Assembly: GCA_017134815.1 (NCBI GenBank)
Contig: CP071032.1
Span: 1,590,001 to 1,654,000 of the forward strand
Length of the DNA stretch: 64,000 bases
Origin: Lentisphaerota bacterium
GTDB taxonomy: Bacteria; Verrucomicrobiota; Lentisphaeria; Victivallales; Victivallaceae
Direction: 5' to 3'
A model generated the notes under the pieces. That model did not search any database and was not told where the DNA came from. It saw nothing but the letters and a program-made list of their open reading frames with translations. The first letter of the stretch is position 1. Each line of letters opens with the position of its first letter. A program made the translations under genes and the position numbers. This document shows positions 8,660-17,206 of this stretch, piece by piece.

Positions 8660-9595
8660 ATGAACGGACTGGAATCTTTTTTGCAATACCTGACTGATGA
8701 GCGCCAGGCCAGCGGGCATACTGTTGCCAATTACGTCAGAGATATTCAACAGTTTGCCGGACTGATACTTGACGGTGCTGAGAACGCCTGGGACAAGGTC
8801 GACCACCTTAACGCCAGAGAGTTTGTTGTGAAGCTGCAGCAGCAGAATCTGGCCCGTAATTCTATACTGCGCAAAATATCATCGTTGCGTTCGTTCTTCA
8901 GATATCTGCAGCGCGAAGGCATAACCAGAGACAACCCTTTTGTCGGTCTGGCCCCATTGAAAAAAGAACAGAGCCTCCCAAAATTCATGTCAATTAACGA
9001 AGTTGACAAACTGCTCTGCAGCCCACAAAAATACTGGGATAACGCAGTTCAGAAAGGCATTGCCCGCAATGCTGATTCAGCACATTTTGCCTGTGCCCGT
9101 GATTCGGCACTGCTCGAAGTAATTTACAGCGGCGGGCTGCGTATAAGTGAAGCCATCGGATTGAATTTAGGCGATATTGATTTGATCGGCGGAGTGATGA
9201 AGGTTAAGGGAAAGGGCAAAAAAGAAAGACTGTGCGCACTTGGCAGTCCTGCTGAAAAAGCCCTGCGCCACTACTTGAAAGCCCGATGGATGCGCACTGA
9301 AAACGACCGGCGCATTGCACCGCTTTTTGTGAACAGGCATGGCACCAGACTGACCGCCCGCTCTTTTCAGCGCAATTTAAAGAACTACCTGCTTGCAGCA
9401 GAACTGCCACCTGATATGACACCGCACAAGCTGCGTCACTCTTTTGCGACTCACCTGCTGGACGCCGGAGCTGATCTCAGAAGCGTTCAGGAAATGCTCG
9501 GACACGAAAGCCTGAGCACAACTCAGATTTATACACATGTAACGACTGAAAAAATGAAAAACATTTACAAAAAAGCTCATCCCAGAGCAAAATAA
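8660..9595 (+). CDS. tyrosine recombinase XerC/XerD family
   Basis: A 311-residue protein with an N-terminal SAM-like core-binding domain (about 1-90) and a catalytic domain. All active residues are visible: Arg161 in GGLRISE, a Lys in the beta-hairpin near 183-185, His256 and Arg259 in HKLRH, His282 in GHESLSTTQ and the nucleophile Tyr291. Length and motifs fit chromosome-dimer resolvases at dif rather than phage integrases. GAGGAAA lies upstream of the ATG. An extra loop of about 15 residues follows residue 120. I cannot tell XerC from XerD without the second copy. Confidence 0.9.
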   Translation: MNGLESFLQYLTDERQASGHTVANYVRDIQQFAGLILDGAENAWDKVDHLNAREFVVKLQQQNLARNSILRKISSLRSFFRYLQREGITRDNPFVGLAPLKKEQSLPKFMSINEVDKLLCSPQKYWDNAVQKGIARNADSAHFACARDSALLEVIYSGGLRISEAIGLNLGDIDLIGGVMKVKGKGKKERLCALGSPAEKALRHYLKARWMRTENDRRIAPLFVNRHGTRLTARSFQRNLKNYLLAAELPPDMTPHKLRHSFATHLLDAGADLRSVQEMLGHESLSTTQIYTHVTTEKMKNIYKKAHPRAK

Positions 9596-9732
9596 CCTTC
9601 TGTCTCCAGATAAATCATATATAATTTTCATTGCATGAAAAATAAGTTCAGAAAACTGCCGCACAAACTTGGCGTCAGAGCTGAATGCCTTTTCACGAAT
9701 TGTGCAATTTTTAAAAACAGAAGGAAATTATC

Positions 9733-10227
9733 ATGCCTTATCCAGCAAGTTTTTCTCACATCGGACTATCAGTAAATGATCTTGACCAGGCAGTGGAGTT
9801 TTACACTAAGGTATTCGGCTGGTATGTGATTATGCCGCCGACAGAGATCAAATCGGACGACAGCGCGATCGGCACTATGTGCGATGATGTTTTCGGAGAC
9901 GGATGGGGTAAATTCAAAATTGCTCATTTGTCAACCGGCGACGGAATTGGGGTTGAAATTTTTGAATTTAAAAACCAGGAAAAACCAAAAGACAATTTTG
10001 AATACTGGAAAAACGGGGTTTTTCATTTCTGCATCAAAGATCCTGATATTGAAGGAGCACTCCAGCGGGTAATTGCCAACGGCGGCCGGCAGCGAATGCC
10101 GATTCGAGAATATTACCCCGGCGAAAAGCCTTATCGCATGGTTTATTGTGAAGATCCATTCGGTAATGTTTTTGAAATATATACCCACAGCTATGAGCTG
10201 ACATATTCACTCGGTGCTTATAACTGA
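9733..10227 (+). CDS. VOC (glyoxalase/bleomycin-resistance) family protein
   Basis: A 164-residue protein with the paired beta-alpha-beta-beta-beta modules of the VOC fold. Likely metal ligands stand at the usual places: His in SHIGLSV (about 9), Glu in VEIFEF (about 76), His in FHFCIKD (about 97) and Glu in NVFEIY near 150. The substrate cannot be read from sequence; glyoxalase, dioxygenase-like and resistance members share this pattern. The start is well supported by AAGGAAATTATC just upstream. Confidence 0.82.
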   Translation: MPYPASFSHIGLSVNDLDQAVEFYTKVFGWYVIMPPTEIKSDDSAIGTMCDDVFGDGWGKFKIAHLSTGDGIGVEIFEFKNQEKPKDNFEYWKNGVFHFCIKDPDIEGALQRVIANGGRQRMPIREYYPGEKPYRMVYCEDPFGNVFEIYTHSYELTYSLGAYN

Positions 10228-10228
10228 C

Positions 10229-10258
10229 AAAAAAAAGGACCGTCATAACTGACGGTCC
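10229..10258 (-). terminator. Rho-independent terminator of pta
   Basis: An eight-base-pair perfect stem, GGACCGTC/GACGGTCC with loop ATAACT, lies between convergent genes. On the minus strand it is followed by eight T, so it should end the ackA-pta transcript; it may also slow plus-strand transcription from the VOC gene. Confidence 0.82.
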
Positions 10259-10294
10259 AAATGTAAACAGCTGCCGTCTCTGGCAGTATTGAAC

Positions 10295-11299
10295 TTATAT
10301 TGACTGACAGACTGTAATGGCCGCCACACCAATGATGTCCTCAGCGGAGCAACCGCGGGAAAGGTCATTGATCGGACGCGCCAAGCCCTGCAGAATCGGA
10401 CCATAAGCTCCGGCTCCGGCAAGACGCTGAGTCAGTTTATAGGCAATGTTTCCAGCATTCAAATCCGGGAAAATAAGCACATTGGCATCTCCCTGGATTG
10501 CACTTTCCGGAGCCTTTGATTTAGCCACAGAAGGCACCAGAGCAGCATCTGACTGGAGTTCGCCGTCAGCGATAATATCAAGTCCTTCGGCGGCAATTCT
10601 AGCCTTGAACTTGGCAGTTGCTTCAACCACTTTATCAAGCAGCTCGTGCTTGGCACTGCCGAATGTGGAAAAAGAAAGAAATGCAACCTTTGGTGTCTTG
10701 CCCATCAGAGAGCGGTATGTATCACTGGTAGCCAGCGCGATGTCAACCAGCTGGTCCGCATCAGGATTGGGATTTACACCACAATCGGCATAAAGCAGTA
10801 CTTCATCTCCGGCTGCGGTAGGAGTTGCTAGATCCATAACAAAACAACTGCTGCCGATTTTGATACCGGGAGCTGTTCCAATACAGTTGAATGAAGCACG
10901 CAGCATGTCAGGAGTCGAAGCAATACTGCCGGCAACCAGGCCGTCAACCATACCGTTTCGAGTCATCATAGCACCAAAAAAGATACGATCACTGACAGCC
11001 TTGCGGGCAGTTTCAATATCAATACCTTTCTTAGCCCGGATTTCTTTAAACTGCTGAGCATAATCTTCAAAAAAGTCACACTTCAAATAATCCAAAGCAG
11101 TAAATTCAGGATTAATTCCGGCCTCATGGCAGGACTTCGCGATCTCCTCCTCGCTGCCTAGAACTATCACTTCTCTGGCAATCCCGCGCTCAAGAATGCC
11201 GTTGGCAGCCTTGACCACACGCGGGTCATGTCCTTCAGGCAGCACCAGCTTTTTACCGGCAGCACACGCCTTTTCTATAAATTTATTAATAGCAGACAT
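10295..11299 (-). CDS. pta: phosphate acetyltransferase
   Basis: A 334-residue single-domain PTA_PTB enzyme that converts acetyl-CoA and phosphate to acetyl phosphate. The family signature is present (KLVLPEGHDPRVVKAA near the start, SCFVMDL and a C-terminal GPILQGLARPINDLSRG). The length matches the short form without the regulatory N-terminal domain of the E. coli enzyme. It lies 27 bases downstream of ackA on the same strand, forming the acetate/ATP-generating overflow pathway. Confidence 0.95.
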   Translation of the reverse strand: MSAINKFIEKACAAGKKLVLPEGHDPRVVKAANGILERGIAREVIVLGSEEEIAKSCHEAGINPEFTALDYLKCDFFEDYAQQFKEIRAKKGIDIETARKAVSDRIFFGAMMTRNGMVDGLVAGSIASTPDMLRASFNCIGTAPGIKIGSSCFVMDLATPTAAGDEVLLYADCGVNPNPDADQLVDIALATSDTYRSLMGKTPKVAFLSFSTFGSAKHELLDKVVEATAKFKARIAAEGLDIIADGELQSDAALVPSVAKSKAPESAIQGDANVLIFPDLNAGNIAYKLTQRLAGAGAYGPILQGLARPINDLSRGCSAEDIIGVAAITVCQSI

Positions 11300-11326
11300 T
11301 TTTCTATCCCCTTCAAATAATCTTGT

Positions 11327-12550
11327 TTAATCTTCGTTAACCGGCAATGAGGCATGGGTCAGAGACGTAACCACGCTGCGGGCAATCATCAATTCCTCGT
11401 CTGTAGGCATTACAATAAGCTTTGTTTTGCTGTCTGAACTTGAAATCTCCCCACACTTACCGAGAAACTTATCGTTTTTTCTAGAATCAATCTTGATGTC
11501 GAAACAACCAAGACGTTTACAAATTTTATGACGGACGTAAGCGCTCCACTCGCCAACTCCGCCGGTAAATACAATTGCATCAGCCCCGCCCAGCAATGCA
11601 TAATAAGCCCCGATATATTTCACAACTCTGCGAGTAAACATGCGGCGGGCACGCAAAGCCTGTTGATCGCCTTTTTGTTCGGCTTCAATAATATCGCGCA
11701 TATCAGAACTGCCGATACCGCCGACACCGAGCAGACCGGACTCTTTATTTAATATCTGGTCAATCTGATTGCGCCCCATGCCGATTTCGATCATGCGCAA
11801 CACAACAGCCGGGTCAATATCTCCGCAACGGGTCCCCATGACAAGCCCCTCAAGCGGAGTCATACCCATCGTAGTATCAAGAACAGTACCGCCGCTGATC
11901 GCAGCCATACTGCAGCCATTGCCAAGATGACAGGTAATTAACTTAAGCTGTTCAAACGGCTTACCGAGAAGTTTCCCGGTCGCGATAGCGACAAAGTTAT
12001 GAGAGGTTCCATGAAATCCGTAGCGGCGGATTCCGTATTTTGTATAAAGGTTATAAGGAACTGCATAGAGATAAGCTTCAGGGGGCATGGTCTGGTGAAA
12101 CGCGGTATCAAATACAGCCACGTTTGGAATGCCGGCAAAGGTTTTTTCACAAGCTTCTATACCATCAAGATTGGCAGGATTGTGCAGCGGAGCCAGCGCG
12201 AAGCAGTCGCGGATAGCTTCTTTCACATTGCTGGTAACCAGGGCTGGACGAGTAAAGCGCTCACCGCCATGCACAACACGATGACCAATAGCCTGCACCT
12301 CTGAAAGGTTTTTGATAACTCCGTCTTTTTTATCCGTCAGCATCTTGCAAATACTTTTCAATGCTGCAACATGATCTTTTCCACTTGGAGTGATTTCTTT
12401 TTCCAGGCCGTCATTTCGCTTGTAAATAAGGTTCGGACGGTCGGTTCCTACACGCTCAACCAGTCCTTTGGCCAGCACTTTTTCCTTGTCCATCGCAAAA
12501 ATAGTAAATTTCATTGATGAACTGCCGGCATTCAATACCAGAACTTTCAT
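11327..12550 (-). CDS. ackA: acetate kinase
   Basis: A 407-residue protein of the ASKHA acetate kinase family. It opens with VLVLNAGSSSMKF (phosphate/acetate-binding loop), then has HRVVHGG, the HGTSH motif, GNGCSMAAI and VFTGGVGEW. It makes ATP and acetate from acetyl phosphate, in partnership with the downstream pta. GGATTAG precedes the ATG. The ackA-pta order supports fermentative or mixed energy metabolism. Confidence 0.96.
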   Translation of the reverse strand: MKVLVLNAGSSSMKFTIFAMDKEKVLAKGLVERVGTDRPNLIYKRNDGLEKEITPSGKDHVAALKSICKMLTDKKDGVIKNLSEVQAIGHRVVHGGERFTRPALVTSNVKEAIRDCFALAPLHNPANLDGIEACEKTFAGIPNVAVFDTAFHQTMPPEAYLYAVPYNLYTKYGIRRYGFHGTSHNFVAIATGKLLGKPFEQLKLITCHLGNGCSMAAISGGTVLDTTMGMTPLEGLVMGTRCGDIDPAVVLRMIEIGMGRNQIDQILNKESGLLGVGGIGSSDMRDIIEAEQKGDQQALRARRMFTRRVVKYIGAYYALLGGADAIVFTGGVGEWSAYVRHKICKRLGCFDIKIDSRKNDKFLGKCGEISSSDSKTKLIVMPTDEELMIARSVVTSLTHASLPVNED

Positions 12551-12915
12551 TTTCTAATCCTTAAGTTTTACTGTTGTCTAATTTTTAGATTCATTGAAGC
12601 CGGCTTCTTTCCGGCACACACACTAAACACCCCTTTCGAATCTAAAATTAATAAAAAAATATCACACTTAGTAATCTAGCCAAATTAACCTCTGTTTAAA
12701 GCGAAATTCGTAAAAATTTTTGATAAAATTTCATTAAGCGTAAAAGTTCGTGCTCAAGGCACTGCAGATAAATAATAAATATCGCATCTGGCAACACCTG
12801 AAAACTGTTTTCTGCAATAGATGACAAGTAAAACAAACCGATATTCTCGACAAAAATACCGACGGCTGCCAGGGAGTATATTTTAAAGTGTTTTTTCAAA
12901 AAATTGCTCTTCAGG
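12551..12915. other. intergenic region between ackA and the SpoIIAA-like gene
   Basis: This is an AT-rich divergent intergenic region. A small hairpin (GCCGG/CCGGC) lies at about 12599-12615, close to ackA. The 84-codon minus-strand open frame at 12696-12950 has no ribosome binding site and would cover the plus-strand promoter; I do not count it as a gene. Confidence 0.4.
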
Positions 12916-12945
12916 TTGACATAGAGTAATTTAGCGCGATATATT
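12916..12945 (+). promoter_or_regulatory. strong sigma-70 type promoter
   Basis: A perfect TTGACA (-35) and TATATT (-10) are separated by 18 bases. The -10 element ends 49 bases before the ATG of the SpoIIAA-like gene. Confidence 0.65.
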
Positions 12946-12994
12946 AGCATTGAAAGGGCTCTTTAATCATAAATTCTTAAATGAGGAGTTGACT

Positions 12995-13357
12995 ATGCTT
13001 GAAATCATCAAAGGCCTGCCGGAAAACATTCTCGGATTCACTGCCATCGGCGATGTCACCGCTGAGGATTACGAAAGATTCCTTATTCCACTGGTTGAAG
13101 AAAAGCTTAAGAAATTCGACAAACTCAATTTGCTGTATCACCTGGGCGACAAGTTTGACAGTTTCAGCGCTCATGCCATGTGGGATGATGCCAAAGTGGG
13201 ATTGTCACACCTTGGCTCCTGGAATAAAATTGCGGTGGTTTCTGATGTTTCCTGGATTCGCGGATCAGCCAAAATCTTTGGCTTTATGATGCCTTGCCAT
13301 GTCAAAGTATTTCACGACAACCAGCTGGACAAAGCTAAAGCCTGGCTGAAAGAGTAA
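12995..13357 (+). CDS. SpoIIAA-like (STAS-fold) protein
   Basis: A 120-residue protein resembling the SpoIIAA-like family of single-domain proteins with a STAS-related fold. Visible features are the G-ITAEDYE-type motif (GDVTAEDYERFLIPLVEE), a central D.KFD.F.A.AMWDD segment and a C-terminal AKAWL helix. Members are soluble and poorly characterised; lipid-related or stress roles have been suggested. I chose the ATG with GAGGAG seven bases upstream over the earlier in-frame start. Its strong promoter implies high expression. Confidence 0.75.
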   Translation: MLEIIKGLPENILGFTAIGDVTAEDYERFLIPLVEEKLKKFDKLNLLYHLGDKFDSFSAHAMWDDAKVGLSHLGSWNKIAVVSDVSWIRGSAKIFGFMMPCHVKVFHDNQLDKAKAWLKE

Positions 13358-13461
13358 TTCCGGCATATTTAACAGTAATAAATTTTTTCATTAACAACAG
13401 CTTAATAACGCGGTTATATCATTTTCTATATCTCAATCCTTAAAAAAAGGTGGATCTGAAA

Positions 13462-13674
13462 ATGAGAAAAAATTTCTCCGGTAAGGAAACTTACCACAAC
13501 ATAATGGTGAAGGTTTACAGTAAAAATCGTCGTCCCCAAAATGCCTTAACCTCGGAAGCTGAAGTTAACGATGAAATTGAAGCATCCAAATCTTTAGCAG
13601 ACACTCTTGAAAGTGGTTGCTCAGTTTTTTTGCACATGGCGTTTTCAAGCCCCTGGCATCACACTGATTTATAA
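13462..13674 (+). CDS. hypothetical small protein
   Basis: A 70-residue protein from an ATG preceded by AGGTGG at eight bases (an in-frame GTG twelve bases earlier overlaps that site). It is polar, with an acidic middle (EAEVNDEIEASKSLADTLE) and a Trp/His-containing tail; no family is recognised. It lies between the SpoIIAA-like gene and the end of the convergent terminase large subunit gene. Confidence 0.4.
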   Translation: MRKNFSGKETYHNIMVKVYSKNRRPQNALTSEAEVNDEIEASKSLADTLESGCSVFLHMAFSSPWHHTDL

Positions 13675-13719
13675 ATGAATCAACATATCAGGTACTTTTT
13701 TTCCTGAAGTGTCTTTTTT

Positions 13720-14988
13720 TCAGGCAAAAATAGTTCTTGGTGCTCCAGTTCCGCTGCTGAGTTCAGTAATTGCCCAGACCAGAGCGTCCATACGGTCAGG
13801 GCTCTGCAAAGCGGTTGCCGGGCTGTAAGAACACATTTGATCTTCAAGTTCCGGAAAGATACCGACATGATGCACCCTGCCCTGCTCATACAAGGCGGCA
13901 ACCGGCTCTGCTCTGGTAATCTTACCACGTGCCGCCCGCACACTCTTCACCGGCAACTCAGGAGCTACCCGCTGCAGATTGGCGGCAATCAATTCCCCGC
14001 CGTTATTAACTTCAGCCAATACCCTGTCGGCATCATACCTGGAATATTCAGCTGCAACAGCTTCGGCCCAGGCCAGCGGAGACCCCCGCATGGAGGCATC
14101 GGACAAAATATAATATTCACTGTCAACTCCTCTGCCGGCCGTAATAATTCCGGTCTCGTCGGCGGAACTGCCGGAAGTGACTGCCGGGTCGACACCAATA
14201 ACAATCCGTTCAAGTTCAGGCAAAGTGCCGACCCTGAAGTCGTCAATCATTGACCTTTTCCACAAAGCTCCGTCCATTTCATCCAGCCAGCGCCCTTCGA
14301 GAAACCGCTGCCGCTGCCGCCGGGTCAACCCGGCAAGCGTTTCTTCAATATATCCATCCGGCAGATTGGCGGCATTGCCTGACGGGTTCATCAGCATTGC
14401 AGTATAATTTTCCGGGAACTTGACTGCTGTACGGGATTCAGGGTCGATTTTTTCGACAAAAAGTTTATAGCTCCAATGAGCCTTGCCTGATGGATTGCAG
14501 TCAAAATATGCTTTATTAGATAATGCAGTATTCTGTGCCAGCCGGGTCAACGCGGTGGCCACCGCAGAGTATGATATTTCAGAGCATTCATTGAAGTATA
14601 TTGTCGCGAATTCCCGTCCAAGAATCTTATCAACTCTTTCAGCGCTGTCCAGTCCTCCGAACCATATCTCGGAACTGTTGGGCAAAACAACCAAACCGTC
14701 AGTACGGTTTTCATTCCAGCGCAGCCCGGGAAAGCACAATCGCATTATTTTGGGAAAAGTATCCTGCCAGACTGACTGCCGAACAGCGTTGGCACGAAAG
14801 CGCAGCACAGCATGTCGACTCCCTGCCGCTTTCAGAGCCCGAACAATTAACGCGTAGACCAGAACAAAAGTCTTGCCGGAACGTGAACCACCAAACAGCA
14901 GCACGTATTTTGTGGAACTTCCCAGCAGCTTCAATGCCTTCAGCTGATCTGCGGTTTTAATAAATCTATTTTCTGCAGCCGCCTTCAA
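13720..14988 (-). CDS. phage terminase large subunit
   Basis: A 422-residue TerL with ATPase and nuclease parts. Walker A GGSRSGKT is at 33-40, and the Walker B region YFNECSE at 131-137 is followed by the coupling motif YFDCNPSGKAHW. The RNase H-fold nuclease keeps its acidic residues: Asp267 in GVDPA, Glu326 in AEVNNGG and Asp398/Asp401 in SPDRMDAL. It packages viral DNA into procapsids in tailed phages. The start is TTG, overlapping the small-subunit stop by four bases. No portal, capsid, tail, lysis or integrase gene is near, yet no motif is damaged. Confidence 0.88.
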   Translation of the reverse strand: MKAAAENRFIKTADQLKALKLLGSSTKYVLLFGGSRSGKTFVLVYALIVRALKAAGSRHAVLRFRANAVRQSVWQDTFPKIMRLCFPGLRWNENRTDGLVVLPNSSEIWFGGLDSAERVDKILGREFATIYFNECSEISYSAVATALTRLAQNTALSNKAYFDCNPSGKAHWSYKLFVEKIDPESRTAVKFPENYTAMLMNPSGNAANLPDGYIEETLAGLTRRQRQRFLEGRWLDEMDGALWKRSMIDDFRVGTLPELERIVIGVDPAVTSGSSADETGIITAGRGVDSEYYILSDASMRGSPLAWAEAVAAEYSRYDADRVLAEVNNGGELIAANLQRVAPELPVKSVRAARGKITRAEPVAALYEQGRVHHVGIFPELEDQMCSYSPATALQSPDRMDALVWAITELSSGTGAPRTIFA

Positions 14989-15428
14989 AGCATCTGTTCC
15001 TGTTGTCCAAATTCAATCTCAAGCGGTTCCTTTGACTCCTCAGGCCTGTCACTCCAGCGCTCGGGGCAGCGATTTTTCAGCCAGAACAGCAAAGCACGGA
15101 CATCCGGAGCAACCTGCTTGGAAACAGTTTTCTTTTTCATGGTGTCAAGTAATTCCCCTGTTTTACGGTCAATGATATTCTCCGAGCAGGATTCCTCCTG
15201 AACAAACCCCAGGGCGCGTTTCAACAACGCTACTTCAACCTTCTGCTTCGGCGCTTCCTTTTTGCCGCGTTCAATCAGATTTTCATAATCCGGTATTGCC
15301 TGAATAATTTCATTATACTCAGCCAGCTTCAACCCCAGCGCTCGAGCGGTCTGCCGTTTATTCCTGCCCTGCCTCGCACATTCAATGATAGCGAAAACCA
15401 GGAATTTATTGATGATTTCTTTTTTCAT
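14985..15428 (-). CDS. putative phage terminase small subunit
   Basis: A 147-residue protein with an N-terminal helix-turn-helix-like region (CARQGRNKRQTARALGL, about 18-34) and a helical middle. The C-terminal motif LLFWLKNRCPERWSDRPE is common in terminase small subunits and related phage HTH proteins. It would recognise the packaging site and load TerL. Its stop overlaps the TerL start, so the two are translationally coupled. AAGGA lies six bases from the ATG. The call rests on this motif and on the TerL neighbour. Confidence 0.75.
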   Translation of the reverse strand: MKKEIINKFLVFAIIECARQGRNKRQTARALGLKLAEYNEIIQAIPDYENLIERGKKEAPKQKVEVALLKRALGFVQEESCSENIIDRKTGELLDTMKKKTVSKQVAPDVRALLFWLKNRCPERWSDRPEESKEPLEIEFGQQEQML

Positions 15429-15443
15429 GCTTGTTCCTTAATC

Positions 15444-15472
15444 TGTTAATCACAAATTACGGAAAATGTCAA
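15444..15472 (-). promoter_or_regulatory. possible promoter of the terminase pair
   Basis: On the minus strand a perfect TTGACA is followed at 17 bases by TTAACA, a poor -10 match. It lies about 16 bases upstream of the small-subunit ATG. The evidence is weak. Confidence 0.3.
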
Positions 15473-15491
15473 CCTGCGGCAGCCTGGGTAT

Positions 15492-15520
15492 TTGCAAGGG
15501 TACGTATTTAATGTTAATAT
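15492..15520 (+). promoter_or_regulatory. sigma-70 type promoter of the aminotransferase gene
   Basis: TTGCAA (-35) and TAATAT (-10) are spaced by 17 bases, ending 36 bases before the chosen ATG at 15557. It is divergent to the terminase pair. Confidence 0.55.
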
Positions 15521-15556
15521 TCAGGAAGACAGCAATAAAAATAAATGGGGTTGACA

Positions 15557-16747
15557 ATGAATTTAGTTTCCAATCAGGTAAAGAGTTACATGGAAAGCTC
15601 ATCCTGGATACGCAAAATGTTTGAACACGGTATCGAGCTTAAAAACAAATACGGCAAAGAGAACGTTTATGACTTCAGCCTGGGGAACCCTGACCTGCCT
15701 CCGCCGGAAGAAGTCGGTTCGGCCCTGAAAGAAATTGCCGCCGCTGCTGGTTCACCTTTCGCTCTGGGCTACATGCCCAATGCCGGTTACCCGGAAACCC
15801 GCGAAACCCTGGCGGAATACCTTTCTACTGAACAGGGAGTAAAAGTACCCGCTTCAAATGTGATCGCCACCTGTGGTGCGGCCGGGGCTATAAATACCCT
15901 TTTTCGTGCCATACTTGAACCTGACGATGAGGTTATCTGCCCGGCACCGTATTTTGTCGAATACGGGTTTTACGCCGGAAATTTTGGTGGTAAGCTGGTT
16001 CCGGTAAAATCAAAGCCACTGACTTTTGAGCTTAATATTGCAGCAATGGAAGCAGCGTTTACAGAAAAAACCAAAGCCGTGATCGTAAATTCTCCTAATA
16101 ATCCTACCGGCCAGATTTACAGCCGGCAGGAACTTGAGGCTCTGGCAGAACTTATTCGCCAGCATTCAAAAAAAACCGGACGTGTAATCTACCTTATATC
16201 AGATGAACCGTACCGTTTTCTGAACTATGATGATATTGAAATTCCATCACTGTTTGACATCTATAAATATACCGTGATCGTCGGCTCATTTTCCAAAAGC
16301 CTTTCTCTAGCCGGAGCCAGGATTGGTTACCTTGCCGTCAACCCGGCAATTGAAAACCCGTCTGAACTGCTAAACGGCATAGTTATGACCAATCGCATCC
16401 TGGGTTACGTCAACGCTCCGGCAATTGCTCAGAAAATACTTATTTCCTGCATCGGCTCCCAAGTAGATGTTAATATTTACCGGCAGCGCCGGGACGCTAT
16501 GGCTGCAGTATTAAATGAGGCCGGCATTGAGTATTCTATGCCCCGAGGCGCCTTCTACTTCTTTCCAAAATCGCCGGTTGCTGATGAAAACAAGTTCATT
16601 GAAGCATTGATGGAAGAGAAAATTCTGGCTGTTCCAGGCAGGGGATTCGGCTATCCCGGTTATTTCCGTTTGACATTCTGCATTGACGAGGACACCATTA
16701 AACGTTCTGCGGAAGGCTTTAAACGCGCTGTCTCCAGATTTGCCTGA
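15557..16747 (+). CDS. PLP-dependent class I/II aminotransferase
   Basis: A 396-residue fold-type I aminotransferase. The substrate-binding GNPDLPPP lies near the start, NSPNNPTGQ in the middle, SDEPYR follows, and the PLP lysine stands in GSFSKSLSLAGARIGY. It transfers amino groups between an amino acid and a 2-oxo acid; it resembles aspartate/aromatic-type enzymes, but the substrate is not determinable. I chose the ATG with GGGG six bases upstream rather than the in-frame ATG at 15545. It is a single-gene unit. Confidence 0.88.
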   Translation: MNLVSNQVKSYMESSSWIRKMFEHGIELKNKYGKENVYDFSLGNPDLPPPEEVGSALKEIAAAAGSPFALGYMPNAGYPETRETLAEYLSTEQGVKVPASNVIATCGAAGAINTLFRAILEPDDEVICPAPYFVEYGFYAGNFGGKLVPVKSKPLTFELNIAAMEAAFTEKTKAVIVNSPNNPTGQIYSRQELEALAELIRQHSKKTGRVIYLISDEPYRFLNYDDIEIPSLFDIYKYTVIVGSFSKSLSLAGARIGYLAVNPAIENPSELLNGIVMTNRILGYVNAPAIAQKILISCIGSQVDVNIYRQRRDAMAAVLNEAGIEYSMPRGAFYFFPKSPVADENKFIEALMEEKILAVPGRGFGYPGYFRLTFCIDEDTIKRSAEGFKRAVSRFA

Positions 16748-16761
16748 GCATAAATACATAC

Positions 16762-16813
16762 TTGCAGGAGTATAACTTTGAGCTCTTCAAATTATCAGTA
16801 CTCCTGCAATTTT
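16762..16813 (+). terminator. terminator-like long hairpin after the aminotransferase
   Basis: An eleven-base-pair perfect stem, TTGCAGGAGTA/TACTCCTGCAA, is followed by TTTTA. The 26-base loop contains a second small stem (TTTGA/TCAAA). It begins 15 bases past the stop. The loop is long for a standard terminator, so efficiency is uncertain. Confidence 0.55.
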
Positions 16814-17206
16814 AGCTCATGAAGCACAGTTGAAACATCTCTGCTCATGGTCTGTACAGTCATTTTGTCCGTGCAGGCCTGCACGAACACGATCGGCTTT
16901 CGCTGAACGCTCCTATTCCCGGCGCCAAGGGCACATGCTGTGTGCCTATTGGATGCCTTGGTCTGCAATATTCAACATGATTACTCTGGGCTGGTCGAAT
17001 TGAACAAAGCCTGGAGTAACAATGTAGATAACCAATAATCACAAAAACAGACGGTGATCCTATACTGCCTGCTATTGAATAAAATTGGAAATAAATGTTA
17101 GTTTTCAGTTAATATTACAAAAATGTCATTAAGTGGCTTGAATTATCCATGAGTTAACATTATTGTCGCTTTTACACAATAATAAACTCAGGGACTTTTT
17201 TTAGTC
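16814..17206. other. structured GC-richer intergenic island
   Basis: There is no gene here; a 60-codon minus-strand frame is rich in Arg, Cys, Ser and Pro and looks non-coding. Several inverted repeats occur: a perfect 16-base palindrome CGTGCAGGCCTGCACG (16870-16885), a GGCACA/TGTGCC hairpin (16930-16946) enclosed by CCAAG/CTTGG, and a long TTACTC..GGCT/AGCC..GAGTAA stem (about 16980-17021). The last 160 bases before the sigma-54 activator gene are AT-rich. An RNA gene or binding-site cluster is possible. Confidence 0.4.

Noticed and set aside
8660..9595. Tyrosine recombinase as a prophage integrase linked to the terminase pair
   Set aside because: Length and motifs fit a housekeeping Xer recombinase, it is 4 kb away, and no attachment-site repeats or tRNA target are seen.
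12696..12950. 84-codon minus-strand frame between ackA and the SpoIIAA-like gene
   Set aside because: It covers the strong plus-strand promoter, lacks a ribosome binding site, and reads like AT-rich chance sequence.
13690..13725. CCTGAA/TTCAGG hairpin at the end of the terminase large-subunit gene as a terminator
   Set aside because: The stem is only six pairs, overlaps the stop codon, and is followed by A rather than T on the minus strand.
16950..16962. GGATGCCTTGG, which matches a conserved word near the 5' end of 23S rRNA
   Set aside because: Only about eleven bases match and the flanks do not continue the rRNA sequence; it is likely coincidence.
16860..17042. 60-codon minus-strand frame in the structured island
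   Set aside because: It is rich in Cys, Arg, Pro and Ser, with no start signal; the inverted repeats are a better explanation.
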